A stretch of 64,000 nucleotides of DNA from Pirellulales bacterium. Lineage in GTDB: Bacteria > Planctomycetota > Planctomycetia > Pirellulales > Thermoguttaceae. Below are positions 16,998 to 24,385 of this stretch, one piece after another. A model generated the notes under the pieces. It saw nothing but the letters and a program-made list of their open reading frames with translations. It had not been told where the DNA came from and made no database searches. Location of the stretch: the NCBI GenBank assembly GCA_020846145.1, contig JADLEL010000057.1:1-64000 (forward strand), written 5' to 3'. The position numbers and the translations under genes are program-made. Positions within the stretch are counted from its first letter, which is position 1. Every line of letters starts with the position of its first letter.

Positions 16998-17930
16998 ATG
17001 CCTCGTCCCTTGAGCAAAATCGCGCCTGGGTGGTGGGATTTCACCACTTTGGATCAACAACTTTTAGACGATGCCGCCAAATTATCGGCGAAGGACATCG
17101 AACAGCTTGCCCGGCCCGGATTTCGAGTCGTCATTTACGACGCGCGGGAAGAGTTCTTCTTGGCCGAAGCCCTGGAGTACCTTCAGGCGTGGAAAGAATC
17201 GACGCCGGACAATCCCGCGGGCTTATGCGGCCCGATCGGCCCTACCGAGCAGTTGCCCCTGGTGGCGCGGTTGGTCAACGAACTGAATTGGGACGTGCGG
17301 GACGGTCATTTTTGGGGCATGGACGAATGGATCGGCGACGACGGGCGGCCGGTCCCGCCCGCGCATCCGCTGAGTTTCATGAAGGCCGACAAGGAGCTAT
17401 GCTTCGACCGCATTCGGCCGGAGCTGCGGATGCCCGAGAGCCATTTGCATTTTCCCGTCGGCGATTTGGCGGCCTACAGCAAGAGCTACGACGGCATCCG
17501 CTGCGTCGTCATGCAGGGCGGTCAAGGCGAAGTCAAGCATTGGGCTTTCAACGATCCGCCGCGGCGCGAGGGCGCATACCGCGATGAGCCGCCTTCGCCG
17601 GCCGAATCCCGCAAACTGGCCGCCCGCGCAACCGACCTGCATCCCCTGACCATCATGCAGAACGCGCGGACCTCGGCGGGCGGGCAATTATCGCTCGTGC
17701 CGATGCGGGCCGCCACCGTCGGGCCGCGGGAAACCTGGAAGGCGGAAAAAGTCTCGATCTGGCATCCCGGCTGGCACGACAACGCCTTCGGCATGAGGCT
17801 CACGGCGCTGATGATCTCGAAACGCATCGCCGATTCCGCGGTCCCCATGTCGCTCTTGGCCGATCATCCCCAAGTGCAATTCAATTTCTATCGCCCGGCA
17901 ATTAACGAGGTCGTTTTGGAAATGCACTAA
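16998..17930 (+). CDS. NagB-like (glucosamine-6-phosphate deaminase family) protein with altered active site
   Basis: A 310-aa protein that aligns by eye with NagB/6-phosphogluconolactonase-fold enzymes: a phosphate-loop-like [13 protein letters not shown] in place of the usual GSTP loop, [11 protein letters not shown] matching the NagB MDEY region, and [13 protein letters not shown] at the place of the family's GxDGHIAFNEP. In that second block the catalytic Asp before Gly-His appears to be Val and the Glu appears to be Asp, so the standard deaminase reaction is doubtful. AAGGAG lies a few bases before the start. It probably works with the isomerase/epimerase upstream; the reaction is unknown. 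Confidence 0.75.
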   Translation: MPRPLSKIAPGWWDFTTLDQQLLDDAAKLSAKDIEQLARPGFRVVIYDAREEFFLAEALEYLQAWKESTPDNPAGLCGPIGPTEQLPLVARLVNELNWDVRDGHFWGMDEWIGDDGRPVPPAHPLSFMKADKELCFDRIRPELRMPESHLHFPVGDLAAYSKSYDGIRCVVMQGGQGEVKHWAFNDPPRREGAYRDEPPSPAESRKLAARATDLHPLTIMQNARTSAGGQLSLVPMRAATVGPRETWKAEKVSIWHPGWHDNAFGMRLTALMISKRIADSAVPMSLLADHPQVQFNFYRPAINEVVLEMH

Positions 17931-18031
17931 CCCGGATTATTCATAAACATCGTAGATGCGGCATCCTGCCGCATTTTAGGTGAAAGCGGCAAGATGCCGC
18001 TTCAACAAATCGCTTTTATGAATAATGCGGG
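17931..18031. repeat. Long foldback repeat directly after the NagB-like gene
   Basis: The ends CCCGGATTATTCATAAA and its near-complement at 18015-18031 enclose two inner hairpins (GCGGCATCCTGCCGC and GCGGCAAGATGCCGC). It begins on the base after the TAA stop and may act as a transcription terminator. One copy is seen here. Confidence 0.8.
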
Positions 18032-18227
18032 CTAAGCAAAAAATCCTTCCCCAAGCAACTCCCCTTCTTCGGGGCATCCTGCATCGGGGCAATTCCCCGC
18101 GCCGACGAGTCGAACGAATCGTTACAAAAGCATTTTATTAAGTCGTTGCAAGCGAACGAGTTACGGCAACGGCCGTCACTCAAGTCCAATCGCAAATAAA
18201 AAATTTCCGCTTTTTCATAAATTCGTC
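18032..18227. other. Intergenic, no gene seen
   Basis: AT-richer sequence between the foldback repeat and the promoter of the putative RNA. I see no coding potential. Confidence 0.5.
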
Positions 18228-18256
18228 TTGACCCAATTTCGGAAAATCCTTATTCT
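18228..18256 (+). promoter_or_regulatory. Putative sigma-70 promoter of the ncRNA
   Basis: TTGACC (18228-18233), a 17-bp spacer, then TATTCT (18251-18256). The expected start is near 18263. Confidence 0.55.
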
Positions 18257-18262
18257 CCGCCG

Positions 18263-18553
18263 CAGACAACGGAACACCTAACTGCACGGAAGCGGTAATG
18301 CGTTCCCGAAATGATTGAAGAAGTTATGTCCGCGTGGATGGGTCCGCACGGGGGATGTCGCTAATTCGCGCCGTTCCTGCGGACCGCGAAGCATGATCGC
18401 TCGCAAGGAAGCGGGCGTCACGCTTCGAATACGCCACGTTTATGCCCGCGGGCCGCGTGCCCGCCTTCACCCGATCAGGGTGCGTCCAATCGCTCCCGGA
18501 AAAGCCAAGTCCTCTGCCCCCCTGGGACCTGAGCTTTCCGGGGGCCTTTTTTT
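18263..18553 (+). ncRNA. Putative structured non-coding RNA of about 290 nt
   Basis: Lies between a good promoter and an intrinsic terminator with no convincing reading frame, and the next gene is on the opposite strand, so it is not a leader. Predicted stems: 18341-18348 with 18378-18385 (GGTCCGCA), 18387-18392 with 18422-18427 (CGAAGC), 18448-18453 with 18459-18464 (GCGGGC), 18468-18472 with 18478-18482 (CACCC). I checked by eye for tmRNA, RNase P and SRP RNA hallmarks and did not find them. 6S RNA cannot be excluded. Confidence 0.45.
18516..18553 (+). terminator. Intrinsic terminator of the ncRNA
   Basis: Stem GCCCCC/GGGGGC (18516-18521 with 18540-18545), extended inside by weaker pairs, followed by a run of eight T. 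Confidence 0.75.
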
Positions 18554-18607
18554 TGCGCTTTGAAAAAAAATGCGTATTGCTCTATCGGCAAAAAACTAGT
18601 GCGATCC

Positions 18608-19063
18608 CTAACCCCCATCCCCTACCCTCCGCCTGCACTCTAAATAACACTTCTGCACGTAGGCCGCGCACGATTGCCCGTTGGCGGCGAAATGCGCGCA
18701 GCGGGCATCGGGCGATTTGGCTTTGTCGAGGATCGACCTGACCCGCGTAACCACGCCTTCGGCGATATCCCGTTCGACATCCCGCCGCGTCAATCCGAAA
18801 CAAGCGCAAAGCGGCGCTTCCGAATCTTTCGGATAGACGGGCTTTTCGATCTCCTTGGCCAATATAATCCGCTCGAAGCCGTCGAAATAGACCACCTCGC
18901 ACTTCGACGACGGACAGAAATTCGCCGGCTCGGCCAGCGACCGACGCTGCTCCGCCGAAAGATAATTCCCCAACACCTCCCCGCCCACCGCCTGCCCCGC
19001 CGAGCCGCACCTCGGGCAGTAATCGCAAACGGCATCCGGCTCGCGGACAAAGGCTTTGTTCAT
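18608..19063 (-). CDS. CopZ-type iron-sulfur metallochaperone, N-terminal domain only
   Basis: A 151-aa Cys-rich protein. It starts with CDYCPRCGSAG, then CPSSKCEVVYF, and has LCACFGLTRRDVERDI, the BFD/[2Fe-2S]-like element, with further Cys residues in the last third (RCAHFAANGQSCAAYVQKC). This matches the zinc plus [2Fe-2S] N-terminal domain known from Archaeoglobus CopZ, here without the copper-binding HMA domain. A role in metal or cluster handling is inferred. It ends just after the ncRNA terminator, on the opposite strand. Confidence 0.75.
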   Translation of the reverse strand: MNKAFVREPDAVCDYCPRCGSAGQAVGGEVLGNYLSAEQRRSLAEPANFCPSSKCEVVYFDGFERIILAKEIEKPVYPKDSEAPLCACFGLTRRDVERDIAEGVVTRVRSILDKAKSPDARCAHFAANGQSCAAYVQKCYLECRRRVGDGG

Positions 19064-19088
19064 GGAATATGTTCGATGAAACGATTAA

Positions 19089-19179
19089 ATGCAAAGTCGC
19101 GACCGCCGAATGCAAAGCCGCGACCGCCGAATGCAAAGCCGCGACCACCGAATGCAAAGCCGCGACCACTGGTCGCGGT
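19089..19179 (-). repeat. Tandem array of four 21-bp units
   Basis: Units of ATGCAAAGCCGCGACCGCCG-type sequence at 19089, 19110, 19131 and 19152. The last unit ends in the family F palindrome. It lies between the metallochaperone start and the argS stop. There are no spacers, so it is not a CRISPR. Confidence 0.9.
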
Positions 19180-19192
19180 TAGTTCCCTTTCG

Positions 19193-20980
19193 CTACATCT
19201 TCTCCACCACCCGAATCCCCAACAGTTCCAGCCCCTTGCGAATCGTCCGCGCCGTCAAATCGCAAAGCAACAGCCGGCTTTGGCGGAGTTCGTCGGTTTC
19301 CGCGTTGAGCACGTGGCAGTTTTCGTAGAAGGTGAAGTAACGGTTGGCCAGCTCGAAGAGGTAGGAAGTTAGTTGGTTGGGGCGATAATCAAAAACCGCA
19401 AGTTCGAGAGCTTCGCTGAAGCGCAGGATTTCCATCGCCAGCGCCCGTTCGGCCGGATGCGCGAGCGAGATTTTTACCCCGGAAACGCGCATCGCCTCGA
19501 CATCGGTATTCCCCTTGGCGAAAATGCTTCGCACCCGGGCGTAGGCGTATTGCATGTACGTGGCCGTGTTGCCGTTCATCGCCAGCATCTTGTCGTAGCT
19601 GAAGACGTAATCGCTGGTGCGGTTCTGCGAAAGGTCGGCGTACTTGAGCGCGCCGATGCCCACGATCTCGGCGATTTCCGCCCTGCGCTCGGGGGAAAGT
19701 TCGGGCCCGCCGGATTTGGCGTCGTCGTTGGCGGCCACGATCTCGCCCGCCCGGCGGACGGCCTCATCCAGCAGAATCTCCAATCCAACCGTTTCGCCCG
19801 AGCGAGTTTTGAACGGCTTGCCGTCGTCGCTAAGCACGGTGCCGAAACTGACGTGCTCGAGTTCGAGGTTTTCGTAGCCCAGCATCCGTGCCGCGGCGAA
19901 GAGATGCTTGAAGTGCATCCCCTGGCGATGATCGACGACGTAGAGAATCGCGTCCGGCGACCAGGTTTCCATGCGGTAGCGGATCGTGGCCAGATCGGTC
20001 GTGGCGTAAAGGAACGCGCCGTCCTGCTTGCGGACGATCATCGGCACTTTTTCCTCTTCGCCCTTTTCATCCTTGAAAAACACGCAAATCGCCCCGTCGC
20101 TTTCCCGCGCGAGGCCTTTTTTCAAAAGCTCCTCGACGACCGCCGCCAGCCGATCTTCGTAAAAACTCTCGCCCAGCGCGTGATCGAACGTTACGTTCAA
20201 CCGGCCGTAAACGCGGTTGATTTCATCTTCGCACGCGGGCAGAAATTCCTCCCACAGACGCCGATTCTCCGCGTCCCCGGCGTGCAGCTTGGCGGTTTCC
20301 CGCAAGACCTTGGCCTCGGTAGATTCACGGTCGGCAACCACCGCTTGCGTTTTTTCATCATCGACGATCTTCCGCACCAGCTTGTACAGCCGAGCGAGTT
20401 CTTCGACGGGATTTTCCCGATAAGCTTCTCGGTCCAAAAAGTTTTTATACCCATAAAGAATCATGCCGAACTGCGTGCCCCAGTCGCCGATGTGGTTGTC
20501 GCCGATGGCATTGTGTCCGAGGAACTTCAACGTGCGGCAGAGCGCGTCGCCGATGACCGTCGAGCGGATGTGGCCGACGTGCATCGGCTTGGCCACGTTG
20601 GGAGCGGAATAATCGACCACGTAAGTCCGCGGCTTCTCGACCTGTGGCACGCCCAAGCGGTCGTCGCGTACGGCGGCAGTCAGCCGCTCGACGAGCCACT
20701 CGTCCTTCACTCGCAGGTTGATGAAGCCCGGCCCGGCGATTTCGGGCGTTTGGCAGAGGTCGGCGATGTCCAGCCGCTCGATAATATTGGCGGCCACTTC
20801 CCGCGGCGGCTTCCCGAGCTTCTTGCCCAAAGGCATGGCCACGTTCGCCTGATAGTCGCCGAATTTCGCGTCCTGGCTGCGGCGGATCAGATCGAGACTT
20901 TTTTCAATCTCCGCTCGATCCTCAAGCAATCCGGCCAGCGCCGAACGGAAGCGGGATTTGAGGGCGGGAAGGATGTTCAT
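19193..20980 (-). CDS. argS: Arginyl-tRNA synthetase
   Basis: A 595-aa class I synthetase charging tRNA-Arg. The class I HIGH motif is HVGH in SAPNVAKPMHVGHIRSTVIGD, and the KMSKS-like region is DDGKPFKTRSGETVGL. It ends with the DALR anticodon-binding domain (YFTFYENCHVLNAE). Length is normal. The leader has pyrimidine-rich CCCCTGG/CCCCTAG sequence on the coding strand and no Shine-Dalgarno site. It lies downstream of rsfS on the same strand. Confidence 0.97.
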   Translation of the reverse strand: MNILPALKSRFRSALAGLLEDRAEIEKSLDLIRRSQDAKFGDYQANVAMPLGKKLGKPPREVAANIIERLDIADLCQTPEIAGPGFINLRVKDEWLVERLTAAVRDDRLGVPQVEKPRTYVVDYSAPNVAKPMHVGHIRSTVIGDALCRTLKFLGHNAIGDNHIGDWGTQFGMILYGYKNFLDREAYRENPVEELARLYKLVRKIVDDEKTQAVVADRESTEAKVLRETAKLHAGDAENRRLWEEFLPACEDEINRVYGRLNVTFDHALGESFYEDRLAAVVEELLKKGLARESDGAICVFFKDEKGEEEKVPMIVRKQDGAFLYATTDLATIRYRMETWSPDAILYVVDHRQGMHFKHLFAAARMLGYENLELEHVSFGTVLSDDGKPFKTRSGETVGLEILLDEAVRRAGEIVAANDDAKSGGPELSPERRAEIAEIVGIGALKYADLSQNRTSDYVFSYDKMLAMNGNTATYMQYAYARVRSIFAKGNTDVEAMRVSGVKISLAHPAERALAMEILRFSEALELAVFDYRPNQLTSYLFELANRYFTFYENCHVLNAETDELRQSRLLLCDLTARTIRKGLELLGIRVVEKM

Positions 20981-21085
20981 TTCTGGGGGCTAGGGGCCAG
21001 GGGATAGAGAAAGGCGGTAACAGTCTGAATTTCACTTTCGTGGTCAAGCTTGAGAACGATGGGAAAGACTGTGATTCCATGTTCC

Positions 21086-21505
21086 CTAGTCCCCAATCCC
21101 CAGCCCCTTTGCTTGCGGCTCGAAAGGCACCCTCTTGGCTTGCGACCAGAGTTGTTCGAGGGCGTAGTATTCGCGGGTTTCCGGCTCGAAGAGGTGAATC
21201 ACCAGATCGCCGTAATCTAAAAGAATCCAACGGCTTTCCTCGTACCCTTCGATGCCCATCCGCCGGTCGCCCAGCCCCTGTTCGAAAACGCGGTCGATTT
21301 CCTCGCTCATGGCGTGGAGTTGCCGCCGGCTGGCGCCGCTCACGATGATGAAGAAATCGAACACGCTGGTCAACTCGCGCATGTCGAGAATGACGATATT
21401 GGCGCCCCGATTATCTTCGGCGGTTCGGGCGGCAAGAATGGCGCGTTCCACCCCCCCTAAGGTTATTTTTTGTTTGGACGCAAGTGGGTTGGTGCTTTGC
21501 TTCAC
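21086..21505 (-). CDS. rsfS: Ribosomal silencing factor RsfS
   Basis: A 139-aa RsfS/Iojap-family protein that binds uL14 and keeps the ribosomal subunits apart when nutrients are low. Typical motifs are ANIVILDMRELTSVFDFFIIVSG, GYEESRWILLDYGDLVIHLF and REYYALEQLW. The start is GTG, with GAGAGG six bases upstream. Confidence 0.94.
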   Translation of the reverse strand: MKQSTNPLASKQKITLGGVERAILAARTAEDNRGANIVILDMRELTSVFDFFIIVSGASRRQLHAMSEEIDRVFEQGLGDRRMGIEGYEESRWILLDYGDLVIHLFEPETREYYALEQLWSQAKRVPFEPQAKGLGIGD

Positions 21506-21699
21506 GGAAAACCTCTCACATGGACTAATCTATTTCTTTTTCATTGTAGGTAGTAGCAGGTGAAAATGCGAGGGGGAGCCGTGGAAGAGAGATTATCGAG
21601 CAGCGAACTTTCACGCTCCGTTAATAGAAGACACGCAACTTGCGTTCAGGCAATTTTTTCATGGAAATATATTGGCATGGTTCAAAAGCCCGCCCATTC

Positions 21700-21780
21700 G
21701 TAGGACAGGTTTTCAACCTGTCATTGGATTTACGCGGGATATCAAACTGCGTCAATTGACAGGTTGGAAACCTCTCCTAC
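21700..21780. repeat. Family B palindrome upstream of the peroxiredoxin gene
   Basis: Arms GTAGGACAGGTTTTCAACC... (21700-21722) and its near-complement (21758-21780), ending 22 bp before the ATG at 21803. Other members: 23912-23984, 27264-27373, 37364-37387, 50759-50838. Confidence 0.88.
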
Positions 21781-21802
21781 TTTTAAGCCAGGGAGAAATT
21801 TT

Positions 21803-22135
21803 ATGTCCGAATGGCTCGAAGCCGGGAAAAAAGCCTCGGATTTCACCTTGGCGGCGGACGAGGGGACGAAGATCAAGTTGAGTTCGCTGCGGGGCGGTCC
21901 CGTAGTGCTTTACTTTTATCCCAAGGACAACACGCCCGGCTGCACCACGGAAGCGTATTCGTTCCGCGATCGCCAATCGGAATTGACCGACTTGGAAGTG
22001 AACTTCTCGGACTTCATGCAAGGCGACGAAGCCGAGATTCGAGAGCGCGTTTCCCGCGGACACTTCAAGAAGCCTTGCCGACTCCCCGCGAGCGATTCCG
22101 CTCGAGGGCCTGCGCGAAATGCGGGTGGGCTATGA
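21803..22135 (+). CDS. Truncated Bcp-type peroxiredoxin
   Basis: A 110-aa protein starting like a Bcp/PrxQ thioredoxin-dependent peroxidase: [11 protein letters not shown], then [24 protein letters not shown] with the peroxidatic Cys in PGCTTEA. After about residue 62 the similarity stops and the remaining residues (from [14 protein letters not shown]) do not look like the family, which is usually about 150-157 aa. GGGAG lies before the ATG. The last 71 bases overlap the end of the convergent GT2 gene, so a deletion or rearrangement joining the two loci is likely. Function is doubtful. Confidence 0.7.
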   Translation: MSEWLEAGKKASDFTLAADEGTKIKLSSLRGGPVVLYFYPKDNTPGCTTEAYSFRDRQSELTDLEVNFSDFMQGDEAEIRERVSRGHFKKPCRLPASDSARGPARNAGGL

Positions 22136-23027
22136 CATGCTCGCGCGCATTGCCGGACATCGCCGGCTCGACTTCACTTCGAATCCGGAAGGGGACCTTC
22201 ATCGCTTCCCATGCTCGGCCGATGATTCGCGGCAGAATCGTCGGACGGACGATGCTTTCCAAGCACTCGTTGACGAGGAGTCCGGCGTGGCCGGCGACCG
22301 CGCGGCCCCAATCCATCCGCCTTGCCCAGCGCCAAAACAGGCGTTCCGCTTCGCGTCCGCTCCCCAACCGTTCGCCTTCGGGCAGATCCGCGCGATCGGC
22401 AATGAGGCGGCAATTCGGTTCGACGACGCAACGCCGATCGGCAAAGTGCAGGGCCACGGCCAAATCCGCGCCCGCCAGCGGTCCGAAAAACTCCTTGCAA
22501 ATTTCCCCCGCCGCTTTCAACGCCGATTTTCGGTAGAAGCCCGCGATCAGATCGGGTCCGAAATAATCCGGCAACGGCGAGGGCGGGGAACCGAACGCGC
22601 GGCGATAACCTAATCGCCATGCCGCGCCGCCGCGCCGATAACCCACGCCGGCCGAAAGCGTTCGTTCCGGATCCGTCCGATCGATTATCCAGGGCGCTAC
22701 GGCGGCGACATCGAGCCGCTCGAAGTGCGGCAGAACCGGATCGGTCCAGCCGGGCGCGACCTCGATGCCACAGCCGAGCGTATGCACGATCGCACCGCGG
22801 CAGGCCGCAATGCCGAAATTCAGGCTTTCGACCAAATTGGCGCGCACCGGTGCTTGAAGGAAAGACACCTCGCCGGCCAACTCGTAGGGATCGTCGTAAG
22901 GCGCGGTCAACACCACGACGATCTCGCAATCCGCCGGTCGATTCGTAAGCACGGATACGAGAGTGTCCTCCAGCTTTTTAAGCTTGCCGAGAACCGGAAT
23001 GACGATCGACAGCCGAGACACGGACAT
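22065..23027 (-). CDS. GT2-family glycosyltransferase
   Basis: A 320-aa GT-A type protein. It begins [23 protein letters not shown] and continues [35 protein letters not shown], the usual nucleotide-sugar region, although the DxD position is not obvious (here GCGIEV). Acceptor unknown. I start at the ATG at 23027 with AGGA five bases upstream; GTG/ATG codons at 23048 and 23045 are alternatives. Its 3' end overlaps the truncated peroxiredoxin gene. Confidence 0.78.
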   Translation of the reverse strand: MSVSRLSIVIPVLGKLKKLEDTLVSVLTNRPADCEIVVVLTAPYDDPYELAGEVSFLQAPVRANLVESLNFGIAACRGAIVHTLGCGIEVAPGWTDPVLPHFERLDVAAVAPWIIDRTDPERTLSAGVGYRRGGAAWRLGYRRAFGSPPSPLPDYFGPDLIAGFYRKSALKAAGEICKEFFGPLAGADLAVALHFADRRCVVEPNCRLIADRADLPEGERLGSGREAERLFWRWARRMDWGRAVAGHAGLLVNECLESIVRPTILPRIIGRAWEAMKVPFRIRSEVEPAMSGNAREHVIAHPHFAQALERNRSRGVGKAS

Positions 23028-23205
23028 GATTCCTGGGGCCAACATCACAGGTGTCTTGGGGGAAAAAAATATATCAATTCATGCAATTCCCGCCTCGCAT
23101 AATTTCGGATTGTAACGAAAAGGAAGTTTATTCAATCGCCCTGGATTCCGGGTAATTTATTTTGCCGGTAACTCATCTTGCGCATTTTACCAAGATTGTC
23201 GGCGA

Positions 23206-23235
23206 TTGCAATAACATTTTCTTATCTCGTATAAT
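23206..23235 (+). promoter_or_regulatory. Putative sigma-70 promoter of the phosphatase gene
   Basis: TTGCAA (23206-23211), an 18-bp spacer, and a perfect TATAAT (23230-23235), 59 bp before the ATG. Confidence 0.5.
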
Positions 23236-23294
23236 GGTATATTTCTCAAGCGGAGATTACCCTGTCCATAATCCTAATGAGGGGTGCCGAAATC

Positions 23295-23915
23295 ATGCGT
23301 AACCAAAAAGCATTCCAATTCGTTTCGCCGATTTTTCTCCTTGCCTATCTGGTTTCGTGGGGCTTGGCATTTCAAGCCCCAGCGGCGGAACCGGCCAAAA
23401 CTTCGCGCGATTGGGCAAAGGCCGTCAAAAAGCCGGGATTGCCGAATTTGCACAAAGTCAACGACCGCCTGTATCGCGGAGCGCAGCCCGAAGAGACCGG
23501 GTACGAGGAACTGGCGAAGATGGGAATCAAAACCGTGATCTGCCTCCGCGAAACGGACCCCGATCGGGAAGCGATCAAGCGCGTCAAGCTCGAATGCATC
23601 CATATTCCCGTGAAGACCTGGAATCCGACCAAGGATCAGGTGGTTCAATTTCTGAAAGCCGCTACCGATAAGAGGAAGCAGCCGATTTACGTCCACTGCC
23701 GGCACGGCTCCGACCGCACCGGCACGATGTGCGCGATCTATCGCGTCGCCGTCGAGAGTTGGAGCAAGGAGGATGCCATCCGGGAGATGACCAAGGGCGA
23801 TTTCGGCTTCCATTCCCTTTGGACCAACCTCATCCGCTTCATTCAGAAACTCGATATCGACGCCCTCAAGAAAAAAGCCGGTCTGGAGGAGAAAAACGGG
23901 CAAGGACAGAAGTAG
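23295..23915 (+). CDS. Exported dual-specificity/tyrosine phosphatase-like protein
   Basis: A 206-aa protein with an N-terminal signal peptide (FVSPIFLLAYLVSWGLAFQAPAAE) followed by a cysteine phosphatase domain. The P-loop is HCRHGSDRTG, the C-x5-R motif, and ITDPDR-like recognition is seen in LRETDPDREAI. The substrate is unknown; such proteins may act on phosphoproteins or phosphoinositide-like molecules in the periplasm. I prefer the ATG at 23295; one at 23277 would add six residues. The stop codon TAG is the first part of a family B repeat. Confidence 0.85.
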   Translation: MRNQKAFQFVSPIFLLAYLVSWGLAFQAPAAEPAKTSRDWAKAVKKPGLPNLHKVNDRLYRGAQPEETGYEELAKMGIKTVICLRETDPDREAIKRVKLECIHIPVKTWNPTKDQVVQFLKAATDKRKQPIYVHCRHGSDRTGTMCAIYRVAVESWSKEDAIREMTKGDFGFHSLWTNLIRFIQKLDIDALKKKAGLEEKNGQGQK

Positions 23916-23984
23916 GACAGGTTTCCAACCTGTCATTTGATCCGGGAGAATAACCTCCGCAGACAGGTTGGAAACCTGTCCTAC
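23912..23984. repeat. Family B palindrome filling a convergent gene junction
   Basis: The two GTAGGACAGG ends supply the TAG stop codons of the genes on both sides (23913-23915 on plus, 23981-23983 on minus). The hairpin may end transcription in both directions. Confidence 0.9.
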
Positions 23985-24385
23985 GATCGGTCCGCGTTCT
24001 TTCGTTCCGGGTTGGAAACGCCCTTGCGGCACGTTTCGACATCGACGTTCCCGCCGCGATGGCCGTCGAGGCAATGCCGCAACGCCAAGAGCGGGTGCTT
24101 CCAGAGCATTCTCGGCCCCGCATAGCGCATCACCTCTTTGACTTTCTCGCGCAGGGACGGCTTGTAACAATGGATCGCGCATTTCGCGCACGGCGGCTTG
24201 TCCGCGCCGAAAGGACAGCGATCGAGCCGCGCGAAGGCGTAATCCAACAACGCTGCGCACGCCGCGCACAAGTACCCGCCGCCCGCCGCGGCGTGTTTTC
24301 CCCGGCAATAGATCGCGATCATCGCGCGGATCGTTTTCTTTTCGCGGGCGATGCGGCGGCTCTCGGCAACAGGCATTTCGCTCAT
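23981..24385 (-). CDS. Nitrous oxide-stimulated promoter (NOSP) family protein
   Basis: A 134-aa Cys-rich protein. Motifs: REKKTIRAMIAIYCRGKH, LCAACAALLDYAFARLDRCPFG, KPPCAKCAIHCYKPSLREKVKEVMRYAGPRM, which fit the NOSP family (Pfam PF11756 as I recall it). The biochemical role is not known; the conserved Cys/His pattern suggests metal binding. Its ATG overlaps the TGA of the upstream kinase gene (ATGA at 24382-24385), so translation is probably coupled. The C-terminal tail after GGNVDVE is not conserved in my recollection. Confidence 0.78.
   Translation of the reverse strand: MSEMPVAESRRIAREKKTIRAMIAIYCRGKHAAAGGGYLCAACAALLDYAFARLDRCPFGADKPPCAKCAIHCYKPSLREKVKEVMRYAGPRMLWKHPLLALRHCLDGHRGGNVDVETCRKGVSNPERKNADRS

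Noticed and set aside
18263-18553. tmRNA, RNase P RNA or SRP RNA as identity of the ncRNA
   Set aside because: I did not see the tRNA-like ends and tag frame, the RNase P core words, or the SRP GGAAGGAAGCAGC-type loop.
18315-18741. Open frames across the putative ncRNA
   Set aside because: They overlap each other and the terminator hairpin, and their translations have no coding character.
19089-19179. Possible CRISPR array
   Set aside because: The 21-bp units are directly adjacent with no spacers, and no cas genes are present.
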